A DNA stretch of 64,000 nucleotides from Pseudomonadota bacterium (GCA_947454465.1 CANGJP010000002.1:57268-121267), one strand, 5' to 3'. Counted from the first letter of the stretch, positions 9,105-18,869 are shown. Notes: generated by a model from the sequence alone, not told the origin. Program-made: numbers and translations.

Positions 9105-9842
9105 TTACAAACACCGAAGCACAGCTGCGGTGGAATTATCACTATACGGTGCGGAAGCAGATATTGCTCGCTCACCTAGTTTTTCTAGCGCAGTTTGCAA
9201 CACCGCATGGTTGCGCGCAAAGTCAGCAATCTCAAAGTCTTTAAGACCTGACCAGATGCCATCTGTACATAGCAGCAGCATATCACCCGAGTACACGCGC
9301 TTAAATCCACTGATACTCATTTCAGGAATTCCCATATCCCCGCCTAGACAACATTCCACAAAATTTCGCATGGGATGACGAGGAATTTCTGCTTCGGTAA
9401 TCCTGCCCTGACTGAGCAGAACTTCCATATGACTATGATCCCGAGTACGTTCCACCACTTGATGGTCTCGTAGATGATAAACACGACTATCACCCACATG
9501 CGCCCAATACGCTAACCCATCCTGCAGGAGACATAGCGCTACGGTGGCACGCGGTCTGGATTCCAATGATCTACCCATACCCACATTGACCACGGCCTCA
9601 TGGGCACGCCCCAAAGCAAGATGGATGAATCCCAGTGGATCCAACATAGGTGTTTGCTGCTCTGCGAAAGCGTCACGGATGGTTTGCAGCCCTGTAAGTG
9701 CAGCCAGACTGCCATCAGCATGCCCACCCATGCCATCCAAGACCAGTAACAATGTCGTCGGTCCTGAAGTAAAAATACCGACACGATCCTGATTATCGCC
9801 TCGATCACCGAGCAAACTGATCTGTGCACATTCGACTTGCAA
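9105..9842 (-). CDS. PP2C-type serine/threonine protein phosphatase
   Basis: This 245-residue soluble protein has the PP2C metal-binding motifs in order: [13 protein letters not shown] near the N-terminus, [37 protein letters not shown], and the final [10 protein letters not shown]. These provide the aspartates for the Mn2+ pair. It resembles the Stp1/PppA group. No partner kinase gene is in the window, so its substrate is unknown. It is on the same strand and just upstream of rph, so it may lead that operon. The plus-strand gene yicC begins 153 nt away in the opposite direction. Confidence 0.9.
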   Translation of the reverse strand: MQVECAQISLLGDRGDNQDRVGIFTSGPTTLLLVLDGMGGHADGSLAALTGLQTIRDAFAEQQTPMLDPLGFIHLALGRAHEAVVNVGMGRSLESRPRATVALCLLQDGLAYWAHVGDSRVYHLRDHQVVERTRDHSHMEVLLSQGRITEAEIPRHPMRNFVECCLGGDMGIPEMSISGFKRVYSGDMLLLCTDGIWSGLKDFEIADFARNHAVLQTALEKLGERAISASAPYSDNSTAAVLRCL

Positions 9843-9864
9843 AAAACACTCCGAAAAGAACTAC

Positions 9865-9880
9865 GCAGCATCGATGCTGC
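9865..9880. repeat. 16-bp perfect palindrome in a divergent promoter region
   Basis: GCAGCATCGATGCTGC reads the same on both strands. It lies 23 nt before the PP2C start codon and 115 nt before yicC, in the only intergenic space between the two divergent genes. Palindromes in such positions are often operators, but I know no regulator with this site. It could also form a small hairpin in the PP2C leader. Confidence 0.4.
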
Positions 9881-9994
9881 TACACTTAGAAGTCAGCTTT
9901 ATATCAGCGCGATGCTGGGAAAAAAAGCACCTTTAGCGATATCCTTCACAGATAAACTCATCCCAACATTCATTATGACCACTAAGAGTAATTC

Positions 9995-10861
9995 ATGATT
10001 CGCAGCATGACTGGTTTTGCCCGGCAAGAATGCCAGGGCGAGTGGGGCACGCTAGTGTGTGAAATTCGCACCGTTAATCACCGCTTCCTTGAAATATCAC
10101 TGCGCCTGCCTGAAGAGTTACGTGCGCTCGACACCGAATTACGTCAAGTAATCAGTAATGCTTTACGGCGCGGCAAAGTTGATATGAGCCTGCATTTAAA
10201 ATCCAGTAATGGAAACATGTCCATTCAAGAGCTCAACATCGACATCTTGAATGCTCTTAATGCACGCCTCACTGCGGTACGCCACACTTTACAGGCTGAA
10301 GCCCCCATCAGCGCGCTGGATGTTTTGCGATGGCCCGGGGTACTTAAAGAAGGCGAACGCGATAGCAGCCCACTGCTTGTCACGGCACAAGATCTAATTA
10401 CCCAAACCCTAATAGAACTGAACGAAATGCGCAGCCGAGAAGGCTCCCGTATACACGAATTACTCGAGCAACGCTGCGCCGCTATCGCCGCGCAAGTGGC
10501 CGTTGTCAAAACCAGATTGCCAGATATTGCCAACCGTCAACGCGAGCGCATTTTGGCACGGCTAACGACCCTCAGCGCTCAAGTAGACCAAGATCGGATC
10601 GAACAAGAGCTCGTGATCTTGGCACATAAAATGGACGTGGATGAAGAAATGGACCGACTGAGCAGTCATCTTGTTGAAATCCGTAGTGTAATTGCCTCTA
10701 ATGAGCCGGCAGGCCGTAGGCTGGATTTCTTGATGCAGGAACTCAATCGCGAAGCCAATACACTATCCTCCAAATCACAGGATGCCGATACCACTCGTGC
10801 TGCTGTTGAAGTAAAAGTGATCATCGAGCAAATGCGCGAACAGATTCAGAACGTGGAATAA
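9995..10861 (+). CDS. yicC: YicC-family endoribonuclease
   Basis: YicC proteins are endoribonucleases; the E. coli protein promotes cleavage of the small RNA RyhB. The 288-residue length is normal. The start MIRSMTGFAR and the C-terminal block GRRLDFLMQELNREANTLSSKSQD are the two family signatures. It begins the plus-strand run and is followed by gmk after 3 nt, suggesting a yicC-gmk operon. In enterobacteria yicC neighbours rph; here the two are 0.9 kb apart on opposite strands. Confidence 0.95.
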   Translation: MIRSMTGFARQECQGEWGTLVCEIRTVNHRFLEISLRLPEELRALDTELRQVISNALRRGKVDMSLHLKSSNGNMSIQELNIDILNALNARLTAVRHTLQAEAPISALDVLRWPGVLKEGERDSSPLLVTAQDLITQTLIELNEMRSREGSRIHELLEQRCAAIAAQVAVVKTRLPDIANRQRERILARLTTLSAQVDQDRIEQELVILAHKMDVDEEMDRLSSHLVEIRSVIASNEPAGRRLDFLMQELNREANTLSSKSQDADTTRAAVEVKVIIEQMREQIQNVE

Positions 10862-10864
10862 TCG

Positions 10865-11491
10865 ATGACGATTGCGACCTCCGGACACCTGTACGTCATC
10901 GCCGCACCCTCTGGCGCCGGTAAAACTTCGCTGGTTAGGGCGCTGCTGCAACAAGAGCCAACCATCCGCTTCTCGATCTCCTATACAACCCGCAAAATGC
11001 GCCCAAATGAAGTGGATGGGCGTGATTACCATTTTATTAACCATGCGGAATTTGAAAGCATGATTGCAGCCGGCGCCTTCCTTGAACACGCGCAGGTATT
11101 TGACAATTACTACGGCACCTCACGCGTCCAGGTCGAGCATTTATTGGCACAGGGCACTAACGTTATTCTAGAAATTGACTGGCAAGGCGCGCAGCAGATT
11201 CGTCGGGTTTTGCCTGCTTGCCGCAGCGTCTTCATACTGCCGCCCAGCCGCGAAGAACTGGAACGGCGATTACGCGGCCGCGGCACGGACGACGAAGCCA
11301 TCATCCAGCGCCGTTTACGCGATGCGGCCAGCGACATGAGCCATTGGGCGGAATTTGATTTCGTCGTGGTCAATGCCGATTTCGAGCGTGCACTCAAAGA
11401 GCTCCACGCCATTGTACTGGGTCGGGGACAGGCCCTATCGGCCGACCGACCAGCTCTTACGCCGGTAGTCAATGCACTGCTACACACCTAA
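10865..11491 (+). CDS. gmk: Guanylate kinase
   Basis: This enzyme phosphorylates GMP to GDP with ATP. The 208-residue protein has the P-loop APSGAGKTS at about 14-22. The GMP-binding region reads SISYTTRKMRPNEVDGRDYHF, and EIDWQGAQQIR is conserved. It starts 3 nt after yicC. The promoter of rpoZ lies just downstream, although gmk-rpoZ-spoT is a conserved order and read-through is likely. Confidence 0.97.
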   Translation: MTIATSGHLYVIAAPSGAGKTSLVRALLQQEPTIRFSISYTTRKMRPNEVDGRDYHFINHAEFESMIAAGAFLEHAQVFDNYYGTSRVQVEHLLAQGTNVILEIDWQGAQQIRRVLPACRSVFILPPSREELERRLRGRGTDDEAIIQRRLRDAASDMSHWAEFDFVVVNADFERALKELHAIVLGRGQALSADRPALTPVVNALLHT

Positions 11492-11517
11492 GTTAAGGAC
11501 GATTTCACTAAATCGGG

Positions 11518-11546
11518 TTATCTCCGGACGATTCGCCCGCTATAAT
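11518..11546 (+). promoter_or_regulatory. Probable rpoZ promoter
   Basis: A perfect TATAAT at 11541-11546 lies 31 nt before the chosen rpoZ ATG. At 17-nt spacing the -35 position is TTATCT, a weak match. The -10 box is the main evidence. It would give a leader of about 25 nt holding the AGG ribosome site. Confidence 0.55.
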
Positions 11547-11577
11547 CCGCCTCCTTTTGAATTTCTCAGGTGTCCGC

Positions 11578-11958
11578 ATGGCCCGCATTACCGTTGAAGA
11601 TTGTCTGCAGAATGTACCGAATTTGTTCAATCTGGTGCTGGTTGCTGCCAAACGTGCCCGCCGCATTGCCAATGGTGCCGAAGCCACCGTTGAACGTGAA
11701 AACGACAAGCCTACCGTGATTGCCCTGCGGGAAATTGCCGCTGGTCACGTCGGCCCTGAGATCCTCGATGAAGTGGATCGCCCACCCACCCACGAACTTA
11801 GTGCCATGGACATGATGATGCCGGACGACTTCCGTGCTCCTCATCTTGGCCTGAAGGGCGGGCTAGATGATGAATTCGGCGATGACTTCGCTGACTTCAA
11901 AGAAGAATTCAAAGACGGCACTAAAGCCGGTAAAGACGAATCCGGCGAGGCCGAGTAA
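11578..11958 (+). CDS. rpoZ: RNA polymerase omega subunit
   Basis: Omega helps assemble the beta' subunit and takes part in ppGpp binding. I start at [10 protein letters not shown], 7 codons into the ORF frame, since this matches the family start and AGG precedes it. The core includes [17 protein letters not shown] and [15 protein letters not shown]. At 126 residues it is longer than the 91 of E. coli. The extra C-terminus is strongly acidic ([15 protein letters not shown]) and probably disordered. It is followed by spoT after 33 nt. Confidence 0.96.
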   Translation: MARITVEDCLQNVPNLFNLVLVAAKRARRIANGAEATVERENDKPTVIALREIAAGHVGPEILDEVDRPPTHELSAMDMMMPDDFRAPHLGLKGGLDDEFGDDFADFKEEFKDGTKAGKDESGEAE

Positions 11959-11991
11959 TTCCCAAACGATTAATCCAACAGGTTAATCACT

Positions 11992-14145
11992 ATGGTGGAT
12001 AGCTCGTCTTTTTTTGGTTTTTTACCGATCGGAAGACGCGCTATCGGCCTTACCCAGCTCATTAATAAGCTAGAAAGCTATCTGCCACCCGATCAGGTGG
12101 AGCAGATTCGCGAAGCTTATGAATTTGGCGCCGCAGCACACGAAGGTCAAACCCGTCGCAGCGGAGAACCCTACATCTCGCATCCCGTCGCCGTTGCCGA
12201 CCTTCTGGCCGATCTCCATTTAGATAGCCAGACCATTGTTGCAGCCATTCTTCATGACGTGATTGAAGACACCCCAACCCTCAAGGATGAGATTGCTGAA
12301 AAATTCGGTAAAGAGGTGGCCGAAATTGTCGATGGCGTCTCCAAACTGGATCAGGTGCAGTTCACCAGTCGTGCCGAAGCTCAGGCCGAAAGCTTCCGTA
12401 AAATGCTGCTGGCCATGGTGCACGATATTCGTGTGATCATGGTCAAGCTGGCAGACCGTACGCACAATATGCGTACCCTAGGCGCCATGCCGCCCGCTAA
12501 GCGCCGCGCCATAGCCAAAGAAACTTTGGATATTTATGCGCCGATTGCCAACCGACTCGGCATCTACAACATCAAAAATGAACTCGAAGATCTTGGCCTG
12601 CGCACGCTCTATCCAAATCGCTATCGAGTGATCGAAAAAGCAGTCAAGACCGCACGCGGCAATCAAAAGCAGTTTGTCGATAAGATCAAATCTGCCATTG
12701 AAGGCACACTTGCCAAAGCTGGCATCAATGCCTTAGTGGAAGGACGAGAAAAACATCCTTACAGCATCTATCAGAAGATGAAGCGCAAACGCACTTCACT
12801 GAACGACATTGTTGATGTATTTGGTTTTCGCATCATCGTTGATACGGTTGACACATGTTACCGCTGCCTAGGTTTGGTTCACGGCCTATATCGCCCTATG
12901 CCAGGACGATTCAAAGACTATATCGCTATCCCACGAGTGAATGGCTATCAGTCACTGCACACTACATTATTCGGGCCCAATGGTATGCCGGTTGAAGTTC
13001 AACTGCGTACTGAAACCATGCAACAAGCAGCGGAATCCGGTGTCGCTGCACATTGGCAATATAAGACCGGCGAAGATGATGATAATCGTGCGGGACATGA
13101 TCGAGCCCGAGCCTGGGTTCAACATCTAGTCGACATGCACGGCGGCAACTCAGAAGAATTTTTGGAAAGCGTCAAAGTTGATCTCTTCCCAGATAAAGTT
13201 TATGTATTTACTCCGAAAGGGGATATCCGTCGCCTACCACGCGGCGCCACACCAGTTGATTTTGCATACGCCGTACATACAGATATTGGCAATCGCTGCG
13301 TTGCCGCAAAGATTGATCGTCGCCTCGTACCGCTACGCACACCACTCCGTAATGGACAGACTATCGAAATCATTACCGCCAAGAGCGCCTCACCAAGCCC
13401 CACATGGGAAAGCTTTATTGTCAGCGCCAAGGCCCGCTCAGCGGTTCGTCAATACTTAAAGGGCATGAAGAAGGGCGAAGCGGCGGAACTCGGCAAACGC
13501 CTGCTCAGTCAGTCGCTTGAAGAATTAAACCTAGCTTATAAAAACATCAGCGAACAACAACTCGACACCCTAGCTCGTGAGTTGAAGTTGAACAGCGCCA
13601 CTGAGCTGCTTGAAAAAATAGGTTTGGGTGAACGACTGGCTCCCTTAGTAGCACGACGCTTGTTGCCGACCACAACGATCACGAGCAAATCCAAAGACAG
13701 TGGTCCGTTGGCCATTGCGGGAACCGAAGGTCTGAGCGTCAGTTATGCGCGGTGTTGCTTTCCGATTCCGAATGACCCGATCATGGCCTACGTCACCAAT
13801 GGCCACGGTATTGTCATTCACCGTGAATCCTGCAGCAATTTAGAGTCTTACCGTAAACAACCTGAAAAATGGCTACCTGTCGTCTGGCAGGCTGCAGCGA
13901 ATAAATTCTTCGTTACCGAAATCCGAGTTCACGTTAAAAGCCGCATTGGCATTCTAGCTGCGGTGGCATCACAGATTGCAGCCACGCACACTAGTATTGA
14001 AAAAGTTTCAATCAATGACCGTGATGGCGGCGTCAGTACGGAAATCTTCGAACTGTTAGTCGCGGATCGCCGCCAATTGGCACAGGTGATCAAACGATTA
14101 CGAAAAATGCCAGATGTCGTTAAGGTTACGCGCAGTACATCTTAG
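11992..14145 (+). CDS. spoT: Bifunctional (p)ppGpp synthetase/hydrolase SpoT
   Basis: This is the stringent-response enzyme that makes and degrades (p)ppGpp. The 717-residue protein has the HD hydrolase domain (H88-D89 in ILHDVIEDT), the synthetase domain with RFKDYIAIPRVNGYQSLHT, a TGS domain (DKVYVFTPKGDIRRLPRGATPVDFAYAVHT) and a C-terminal ACT domain. The RFKD form of the synthetase motif is that of bifunctional enzymes, and the HD site is intact. So hydrolysis is certain and some synthesis is likely. rpoZ upstream and recG downstream are the usual neighbours. Confidence 0.97.
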   Translation: MVDSSSFFGFLPIGRRAIGLTQLINKLESYLPPDQVEQIREAYEFGAAAHEGQTRRSGEPYISHPVAVADLLADLHLDSQTIVAAILHDVIEDTPTLKDEIAEKFGKEVAEIVDGVSKLDQVQFTSRAEAQAESFRKMLLAMVHDIRVIMVKLADRTHNMRTLGAMPPAKRRAIAKETLDIYAPIANRLGIYNIKNELEDLGLRTLYPNRYRVIEKAVKTARGNQKQFVDKIKSAIEGTLAKAGINALVEGREKHPYSIYQKMKRKRTSLNDIVDVFGFRIIVDTVDTCYRCLGLVHGLYRPMPGRFKDYIAIPRVNGYQSLHTTLFGPNGMPVEVQLRTETMQQAAESGVAAHWQYKTGEDDDNRAGHDRARAWVQHLVDMHGGNSEEFLESVKVDLFPDKVYVFTPKGDIRRLPRGATPVDFAYAVHTDIGNRCVAAKIDRRLVPLRTPLRNGQTIEIITAKSASPSPTWESFIVSAKARSAVRQYLKGMKKGEAAELGKRLLSQSLEELNLAYKNISEQQLDTLARELKLNSATELLEKIGLGERLAPLVARRLLPTTTITSKSKDSGPLAIAGTEGLSVSYARCCFPIPNDPIMAYVTNGHGIVIHRESCSNLESYRKQPEKWLPVVWQAAANKFFVTEIRVHVKSRIGILAAVASQIAATHTSIEKVSINDRDGGVSTEIFELLVADRRQLAQVIKRLRKMPDVVKVTRSTS

Positions 14146-14247
14146 TAATCTGTCTATCTGCAATGATTCAGGCAGCTCTTCTAAAGGTGAAATTCACAAC
14201 CCAAGGGACAGAGTAACCCACCCTACCTAATCCATAAAGGAACAGCC

Positions 14248-14628
14248 ATGTCACGCAGCATCATCAGCACACCAAACGCTCCACAGGCTATAGGCACCTA
14301 TTCGCAAGCCGTTAAATGCGGCAATACAGTGTATGTATCCGGACAAATTCCTCTTGATCCAAACACAGGCGCTTTGGTGAGTGGCGATATGGATAAGCAC
14401 ATTCGCCGTGTATTCGATAATTTACTAGCCATCATCACGGCAGCCGGTGGTGATTTTTCTGATGTGGCAAAACTTAATGTCTTCCTGACTGACCTCAATC
14501 ATTTTGCACTGGTCAATCAAATCATGAGTGAATACTTTACTGAACCCTATCCCGCTCGCGCTGCTATTCAAGTTGCTGCCTTACCTAAAGCAGCAACAGT
14601 GGAAATGGACTGCATAGTAGAACTCTAA
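14248..14628 (+). CDS. ridA: RidA reactive-intermediate deaminase
   Basis: RidA hydrolyses reactive enamine/imine intermediates such as 2-aminoacrylate released by PLP enzymes. The 126-residue protein has the family pattern IGTYSQAVK near the N-terminus. The substrate-carboxylate arginine is in [14 protein letters not shown], and the conserved C-terminal glutamate region is [15 protein letters not shown] lies just before the ATG. In several gammaproteobacteria ridA sits in this spoT-recG position, where E. coli has trmH. Confidence 0.95.
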   Translation: MSRSIISTPNAPQAIGTYSQAVKCGNTVYVSGQIPLDPNTGALVSGDMDKHIRRVFDNLLAIITAAGGDFSDVAKLNVFLTDLNHFALVNQIMSEYFTEPYPARAAIQVAALPKAATVEMDCIVEL

Positions 14629-14643
14629 TCAGAGTGCACACCA

Positions 14644-14686
14644 AAGAGTGAGTGACTCTTATATGTACAAACGCATACAGAGTCAC
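14644..14686 (+). other. Overlapping alternative hairpins between ridA and recG
   Basis: Two inverted repeats share sequence. AAGAGT/ACTCTT (14644-14660, 5-nt loop) and GTGACTCT/AGAGTCAC (14652-14686, 19-nt loop) cannot form together. Neither has a following T-run, so a normal terminator is unlikely. The element lies about 45 nt before the recG ATG. I can describe the structure only; a function is unproven. Confidence 0.3.
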
Positions 14687-14729
14687 GGCAATACGTTGCA
14701 AGCACAGTAGGCGATCAACTTAATAAAAC

Positions 14730-16817
14730 ATGCCTAGCCTCACCCCACACGAATTCCGCCCGGTCACAACCCTACGTGGCGTCGGTACGGCGTTGGCAGA
14801 AAAACTTGCTGTATTGGGCCTGCGCACCATTCAAGATGTGCTGTTTCATTTGCCCTATCGCTATGAAGATCGCACCCAAACGATTCCACTCGGAAGTCTG
14901 CAAACGGGTATGCGTGCAGTGGTTGAGGGTGAAGTACAACTGAGTGAGGTGACCTTCAGAGGACGTCGCCAATTATTAGTACGCATCAGCGATGGTTCGG
15001 GCTGGTTGACCTTACGCTTTTTTCACTTTGGTGCCGCACAACAAACCCAATTAGCACGCGGCATTAAGCTACGCTGCTTTGGTGAAGTACGAGCGGGCCA
15101 AAAAACCTTGGAAATGGTCCACCCCGAATACCGTCGCATCACGCCGGACAATCCCATGGTTGAAAGCAACACGCTGACTCCCATTTATCCTGCAACCGAA
15201 GGCATTCAGCAAGCACGATTGCGTCAACTCAGTACAGCAGCTTTACAAGAACTGCAACATAACAGCATTCGTGACTGGCTACCTGCTGATTTGTTACCCG
15301 ACCCACGATGGCCCACATTACAAGCGGCATTACATTATGTGCATCGTCCACCGCCGGATGCGAGCCTTGAGTTAATTGCAGCGGGTCGTCATCCCGCACA
15401 ACGCCGTCTTGCCTTCGAAGAATTATTGGCGCAACAACTCAGCCTGCGACAACTTCGACAGGATATTAAGAACGATGCGAGCTGGTCATTACTGCAAGGT
15501 AGCGAATTGCTCAAGCAGTTTTGCAATACGCTACCCTTTCAACTCACTTCAGCGCAGCAGCGCGTATGGCAAGAGATTGAACAGGATCTTGCGCAATCGC
15601 AACCTATGTTGCGCTTGGTACAAGGTGATGTAGGCTCTGGGAAAACAGTGGTAGCCGCCTTAGCGGCTATCAAAGCGGTTGCCTGTGGTATGCAAGCTGC
15701 GTTGATGGCGCCCACTGAATTATTAGCCGAACAACATGCCCGTAACTTTCAACGTTGGTTAGCACCCCTCAATATCGACGTTGTATTACTGACAGGCAAA
15801 CACACCGGTAAAGCCCGTACCGCCATCATGGAATCTCTGGCCTCAGGAAAAGCTAGCGTAGCCATAGGAACGCATGCTCTTTTTCAATCGGATGTTCTCT
15901 TCACCAAACTTGCGGTAGTGATCATCGACGAACAACATCGTTTCGGCGTACATCAACGTTTATTACTGCGCGAAAAAGGCATCAATACTGGACGATATCC
16001 TCATCAGCTAATCATGACCGCTACACCGATTCCGCGTACCTTAGCAATGAGCGCGTATGCAGATCTCGATGTGTCAGTAATTGATGAACTACCTCCGGGT
16101 CGCACACCGGTACAAACCGTAGTGGTACCTGACAGTCGTCGCGATGAAATCGTCCAACGCGTTCGCGAGGCATGCTTACAACAACGTCAGGTGTATTGGG
16201 TGTGCCCGCTAATTGAAGAATCGGAATTATTGAGCGCACAAGCCGCAGAAGATTTGTATACAACGCTTCGCAGCGCTTTACCCGAATTACGTATTGAACT
16301 TCTGCATGGCCGTATGAATGCCAAACAAAAAGATCTGATCATGGAAAGATTTAAGTCACACGAAGCCGATGTACTGGTAGCAACCACGGTGATCGAAGTG
16401 GGTGTAGATGTGCCCAATGCCAGTGTGATGGTGATTGAAAATGCTGAACGTATGGGGCTGGCACAACTGCATCAATTGCGTGGGCGAGTCGGTCGTGGCA
16501 GCGCACAAAGCAGTTGCGTACTGCTCTATCAATATCCATTAAGTGACGTGGCACGTACGCGCCTGCGCATCATGCGAGAAACCAATGATGGTTTTGAAAT
16601 TGCACGTCATGATCTCGAAATTCGTGGCCCCGGTGAATTACTCGGCACACGACAAACTGGATTAGTACAACTGCGTGTCGCAGACTTGATGCGTGATGCG
16701 GATCTGTTACCGCAGGTTCAAAAAGCAGCAGACTTTCTGCTTAAAGACAAGCCCGATCATGTCGAGCCATTACTCACAAGATGGGTTGGGCAGAGTGAAC
16801 GGTTTGGAAAAGTTTGA
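14730..16817 (+). CDS. recG: ATP-dependent DNA helicase RecG
   Basis: RecG remodels stalled forks and branched DNA, including R- and D-loops. The 695-residue protein has the N-terminal wedge/OB domain (for example VSGWLTLRFFHF-like strands near residue 90). Walker A is GDVGSGKTVVA around 300, the DEAH-type box is IIDEQHRFGVHQR, and motif III is MTATPIPRTLAM. The C-terminal half has QLHQLRGRVGRG and the TRG region GPGELLGTRQTG. No ribosome site is obvious before the ATG. Confidence 0.97.
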   Translation: MPSLTPHEFRPVTTLRGVGTALAEKLAVLGLRTIQDVLFHLPYRYEDRTQTIPLGSLQTGMRAVVEGEVQLSEVTFRGRRQLLVRISDGSGWLTLRFFHFGAAQQTQLARGIKLRCFGEVRAGQKTLEMVHPEYRRITPDNPMVESNTLTPIYPATEGIQQARLRQLSTAALQELQHNSIRDWLPADLLPDPRWPTLQAALHYVHRPPPDASLELIAAGRHPAQRRLAFEELLAQQLSLRQLRQDIKNDASWSLLQGSELLKQFCNTLPFQLTSAQQRVWQEIEQDLAQSQPMLRLVQGDVGSGKTVVAALAAIKAVACGMQAALMAPTELLAEQHARNFQRWLAPLNIDVVLLTGKHTGKARTAIMESLASGKASVAIGTHALFQSDVLFTKLAVVIIDEQHRFGVHQRLLLREKGINTGRYPHQLIMTATPIPRTLAMSAYADLDVSVIDELPPGRTPVQTVVVPDSRRDEIVQRVREACLQQRQVYWVCPLIEESELLSAQAAEDLYTTLRSALPELRIELLHGRMNAKQKDLIMERFKSHEADVLVATTVIEVGVDVPNASVMVIENAERMGLAQLHQLRGRVGRGSAQSSCVLLYQYPLSDVARTRLRIMRETNDGFEIARHDLEIRGPGELLGTRQTGLVQLRVADLMRDADLLPQVQKAADFLLKDKPDHVEPLLTRWVGQSERFGKV

Positions 16818-16889
16818 TGCGGTGAAATGACTTTATTACGAAGTTGGTCTTGGAAGACTCAGCCCAATTTACACGACGATTCTTTTAAA

Positions 16890-17357
16890 TCAGTCAATAA
16901 ACCGCCACTCCCTGAACATCGCCGCCTGACCACAATGCGCTCCGCTCTCTGAGCGTAAATTCCAGACGGTGGCGTTTTGAATAAGAAACCGCCTACCGCT
17001 TTTAGCTATGCGTATACCAGAATAATCACTGATATATCCATCACTCGTCACGCGCTCAAGTAATCTGGCACGCTCCTCACGGCTGGGTGCTTCAGCGGTT
17101 AATCGAGAAGGCATGCAAGTTAGTTCTTGCCAAGTCAGTTGCCATAGCTCTAATGCCGCTTGGTTGCCGTAGTTCAATACCGGATCGGTCTCTATTCCAT
17201 GAGAGACTAATACAAATGGAGCTTCAAACAACCGACGAGCGCTTTCATCAGTTAAATGCGACTCTGACAATAATTCTTGTCTCGTCCAATGCATATAACT
17301 ACGCATTAGACATTCGCTATGCGCAATCACTGCGGGTTGTTGCCATGGCTGAAACAC
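16890..17357 (-). CDS. MEKHLA domain (PAS-like) protein
   Basis: The 155-residue protein matches the stand-alone bacterial MEKHLA family, a PAS-related domain also found at the end of plant HD-ZIP III proteins. Recognisable blocks are HSECLMRSYMHWTRQELL, VLNYGNQAALELWQLTW, and SGRRFLIQNATVWNLRSE. No other domain is attached, and no membrane segment or signal peptide is seen. The biochemical role of the family is not settled, though a sensory role is usually assumed. It is on the opposite strand to its neighbours and convergent with recG. Confidence 0.85.
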   Translation of the reverse strand: MFQPWQQPAVIAHSECLMRSYMHWTRQELLSESHLTDESARRLFEAPFVLVSHGIETDPVLNYGNQAALELWQLTWQELTCMPSRLTAEAPSREERARLLERVTSDGYISDYSGIRIAKSGRRFLIQNATVWNLRSESGAHCGQAAMFREWRFID

Positions 17358-17400
17358 GAATTAATTTACCTTAGAAACAATATAGCTAAATCAAATTTTC

Positions 17401-17742
17401 CTAGGCCTTTTTCACAAACTCTGACTTCAATGACATAGCACCAATACCGTCAATTTTGCAATCAATGTTATGGTCCCCCTCAACTAATTTGATGTTCTTT
17501 ACTTTGGTACCCACTTTGACTACAGCCGAAGAGCCTTTGACTTTTAGGTCTTTGATGACCGTGATGGAATCACCATCTTTGAGTACCGCACCATTCACAT
17601 CGCGCACATCTAACCCTTCGTCAGCAATTTCAGCGGCCATTGCAGGTGACCACTCATGAGCACACTCTGGACAAATCAACTGTCCGCCATCCTGGTAGGT
17701 ATAAGTGGATTGGCATTGGGGGCAGGGCGGTAAAGAATTCAT
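17401..17742 (-). CDS. yjdM: Zinc-ribbon protein YjdM (PhnA)
   Basis: The 113-residue protein starts with a zinc ribbon ([21 protein letters not shown]) and continues into the KOW-like domain with [23 protein letters not shown], matching YjdM/PhnA throughout. Despite its old name it is not part of phosphonate breakdown, and its function is unknown. No phn genes are nearby. It is divergent from ubiA, with only a short shared upstream region. Confidence 0.93.
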   Translation of the reverse strand: MNSLPPCPQCQSTYTYQDGGQLICPECAHEWSPAMAAEIADEGLDVRDVNGAVLKDGDSITVIKDLKVKGSSAVVKVGTKVKNIKLVEGDHNIDCKIDGIGAMSLKSEFVKKA

Positions 17743-17918
17743 AATGTGCTCTCTATAATTGAACCGCTTATCTTACCTTGGCTAACGACATCCTAGGCAA
17801 TCATCCACCGACTGCAGCCAAAGACACTCTCGGCCTGACGTTTTCACAAGCTAATTTAAGCAACAAGGTGATTACAGACTCCACCGCTGCGCCGATGCTA
17901 TTGCTACACTTCGCACCC

Positions 17919-18869
17919 ATGCGCTCACCTTCACCCACCCTCCGCGAACGAGCTCGTTGGTTGCGTTACCGTGTTGGTAGCGTCGACTTTGCAACTCAAT
18001 GGCTCAATCTGAAACAGTCACTCCATGCGTATGGCCGCCTCATGCGCCTAGACCGACCCATTGGCACCTACTTATTGTTATGGCCGATGCTCTGGGCACT
18101 ATGGCTAGCTTCAGCCGGTAAACCCGAAGAACATGTTTTTATCGTATTCGTCTTGGGTGTAGTCCTCACTCGTTCAGCCGGTTGCGTGATTAACGATTTT
18201 GCCGACCGTCACCTTGATGGTCACGTTAAACGGACTCACGCACGTCCATTAGCCACAGGTGAAGCCTCGCCACTTGAAGCACTGTTGTTATTTGCTGCCT
18301 TGGCCCTGCTGGCGTTCGGATTAGTCCTCACGCTAAATATAAGAGTAGTACAAATGTCGTTTGTCGGCGTAGGACTCATGGTCACTTATCCTTTTTTCAA
18401 ACGCTTCTTCCCTGCACCCCAGTTTTACATGGGGCTGGCCTTTAGCTGGTCAATTCCCATGTGTTTTATGGCTCAAACGGGCCAAACACCTCGTTTATGC
18501 TGGTTATTGTTTGCCGCCACTGTTGTATGGGCTACCGCATACGACACCATGTATGCGATGGTGGATCGCCAAGACGACCTGCGTATCGGCATCAAATCCA
18601 GCGCCATCCTGTTTGGCGATGCCGATCGGGTCATCATCGGGGTGTTGCAACTGATGGCTCTGTTGGCACTGTGGTTGGCGGGCCTTGAACTAAAATTAGG
18701 TAGCTGGTACCAGTTAGGTTTGGCGGCGGCGGCCTGTTTTGCGCTATACCAACAGTGGCTAATCCGTCACCGTGAGCCGGAGAACTGTTTTAAAGCTTTC
18801 TCAAATAATAACTATTTCGGCTTGGTGATATTCGTCGGTATAGGGTTAGAGTATTTGTTCAAGGCTTAA
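17919..18869 (+). CDS. ubiA: 4-hydroxybenzoate polyprenyltransferase
   Basis: UbiA attaches the polyprenyl tail to 4-hydroxybenzoate in ubiquinone synthesis and is an integral membrane protein. Both aspartate motifs are present: NDFADRHLD in loop 1 and the second one in DRQDDLRIGIKSSAILFG. The open frame begins at 17778 and would give 363 residues, but homology begins only near residue 75. The ATG at 17919 gives 316 residues and is my choice, though no strong ribosome site marks it. ubiC is not adjacent. Confidence 0.92.
   Translation: MRSPSPTLRERARWLRYRVGSVDFATQWLNLKQSLHAYGRLMRLDRPIGTYLLLWPMLWALWLASAGKPEEHVFIVFVLGVVLTRSAGCVINDFADRHLDGHVKRTHARPLATGEASPLEALLLFAALALLAFGLVLTLNIRVVQMSFVGVGLMVTYPFFKRFFPAPQFYMGLAFSWSIPMCFMAQTGQTPRLCWLLFAATVVWATAYDTMYAMVDRQDDLRIGIKSSAILFGDADRVIIGVLQLMALLALWLAGLELKLGSWYQLGLAAAACFALYQQWLIRHREPENCFKAFSNNNYFGLVIFVGIGLEYLFKA

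Noticed and set aside
17401-17742. Phosphonate metabolism locus because of the PhnA name
   Set aside because: YjdM is not required for phosphonate use and no phn genes are present.
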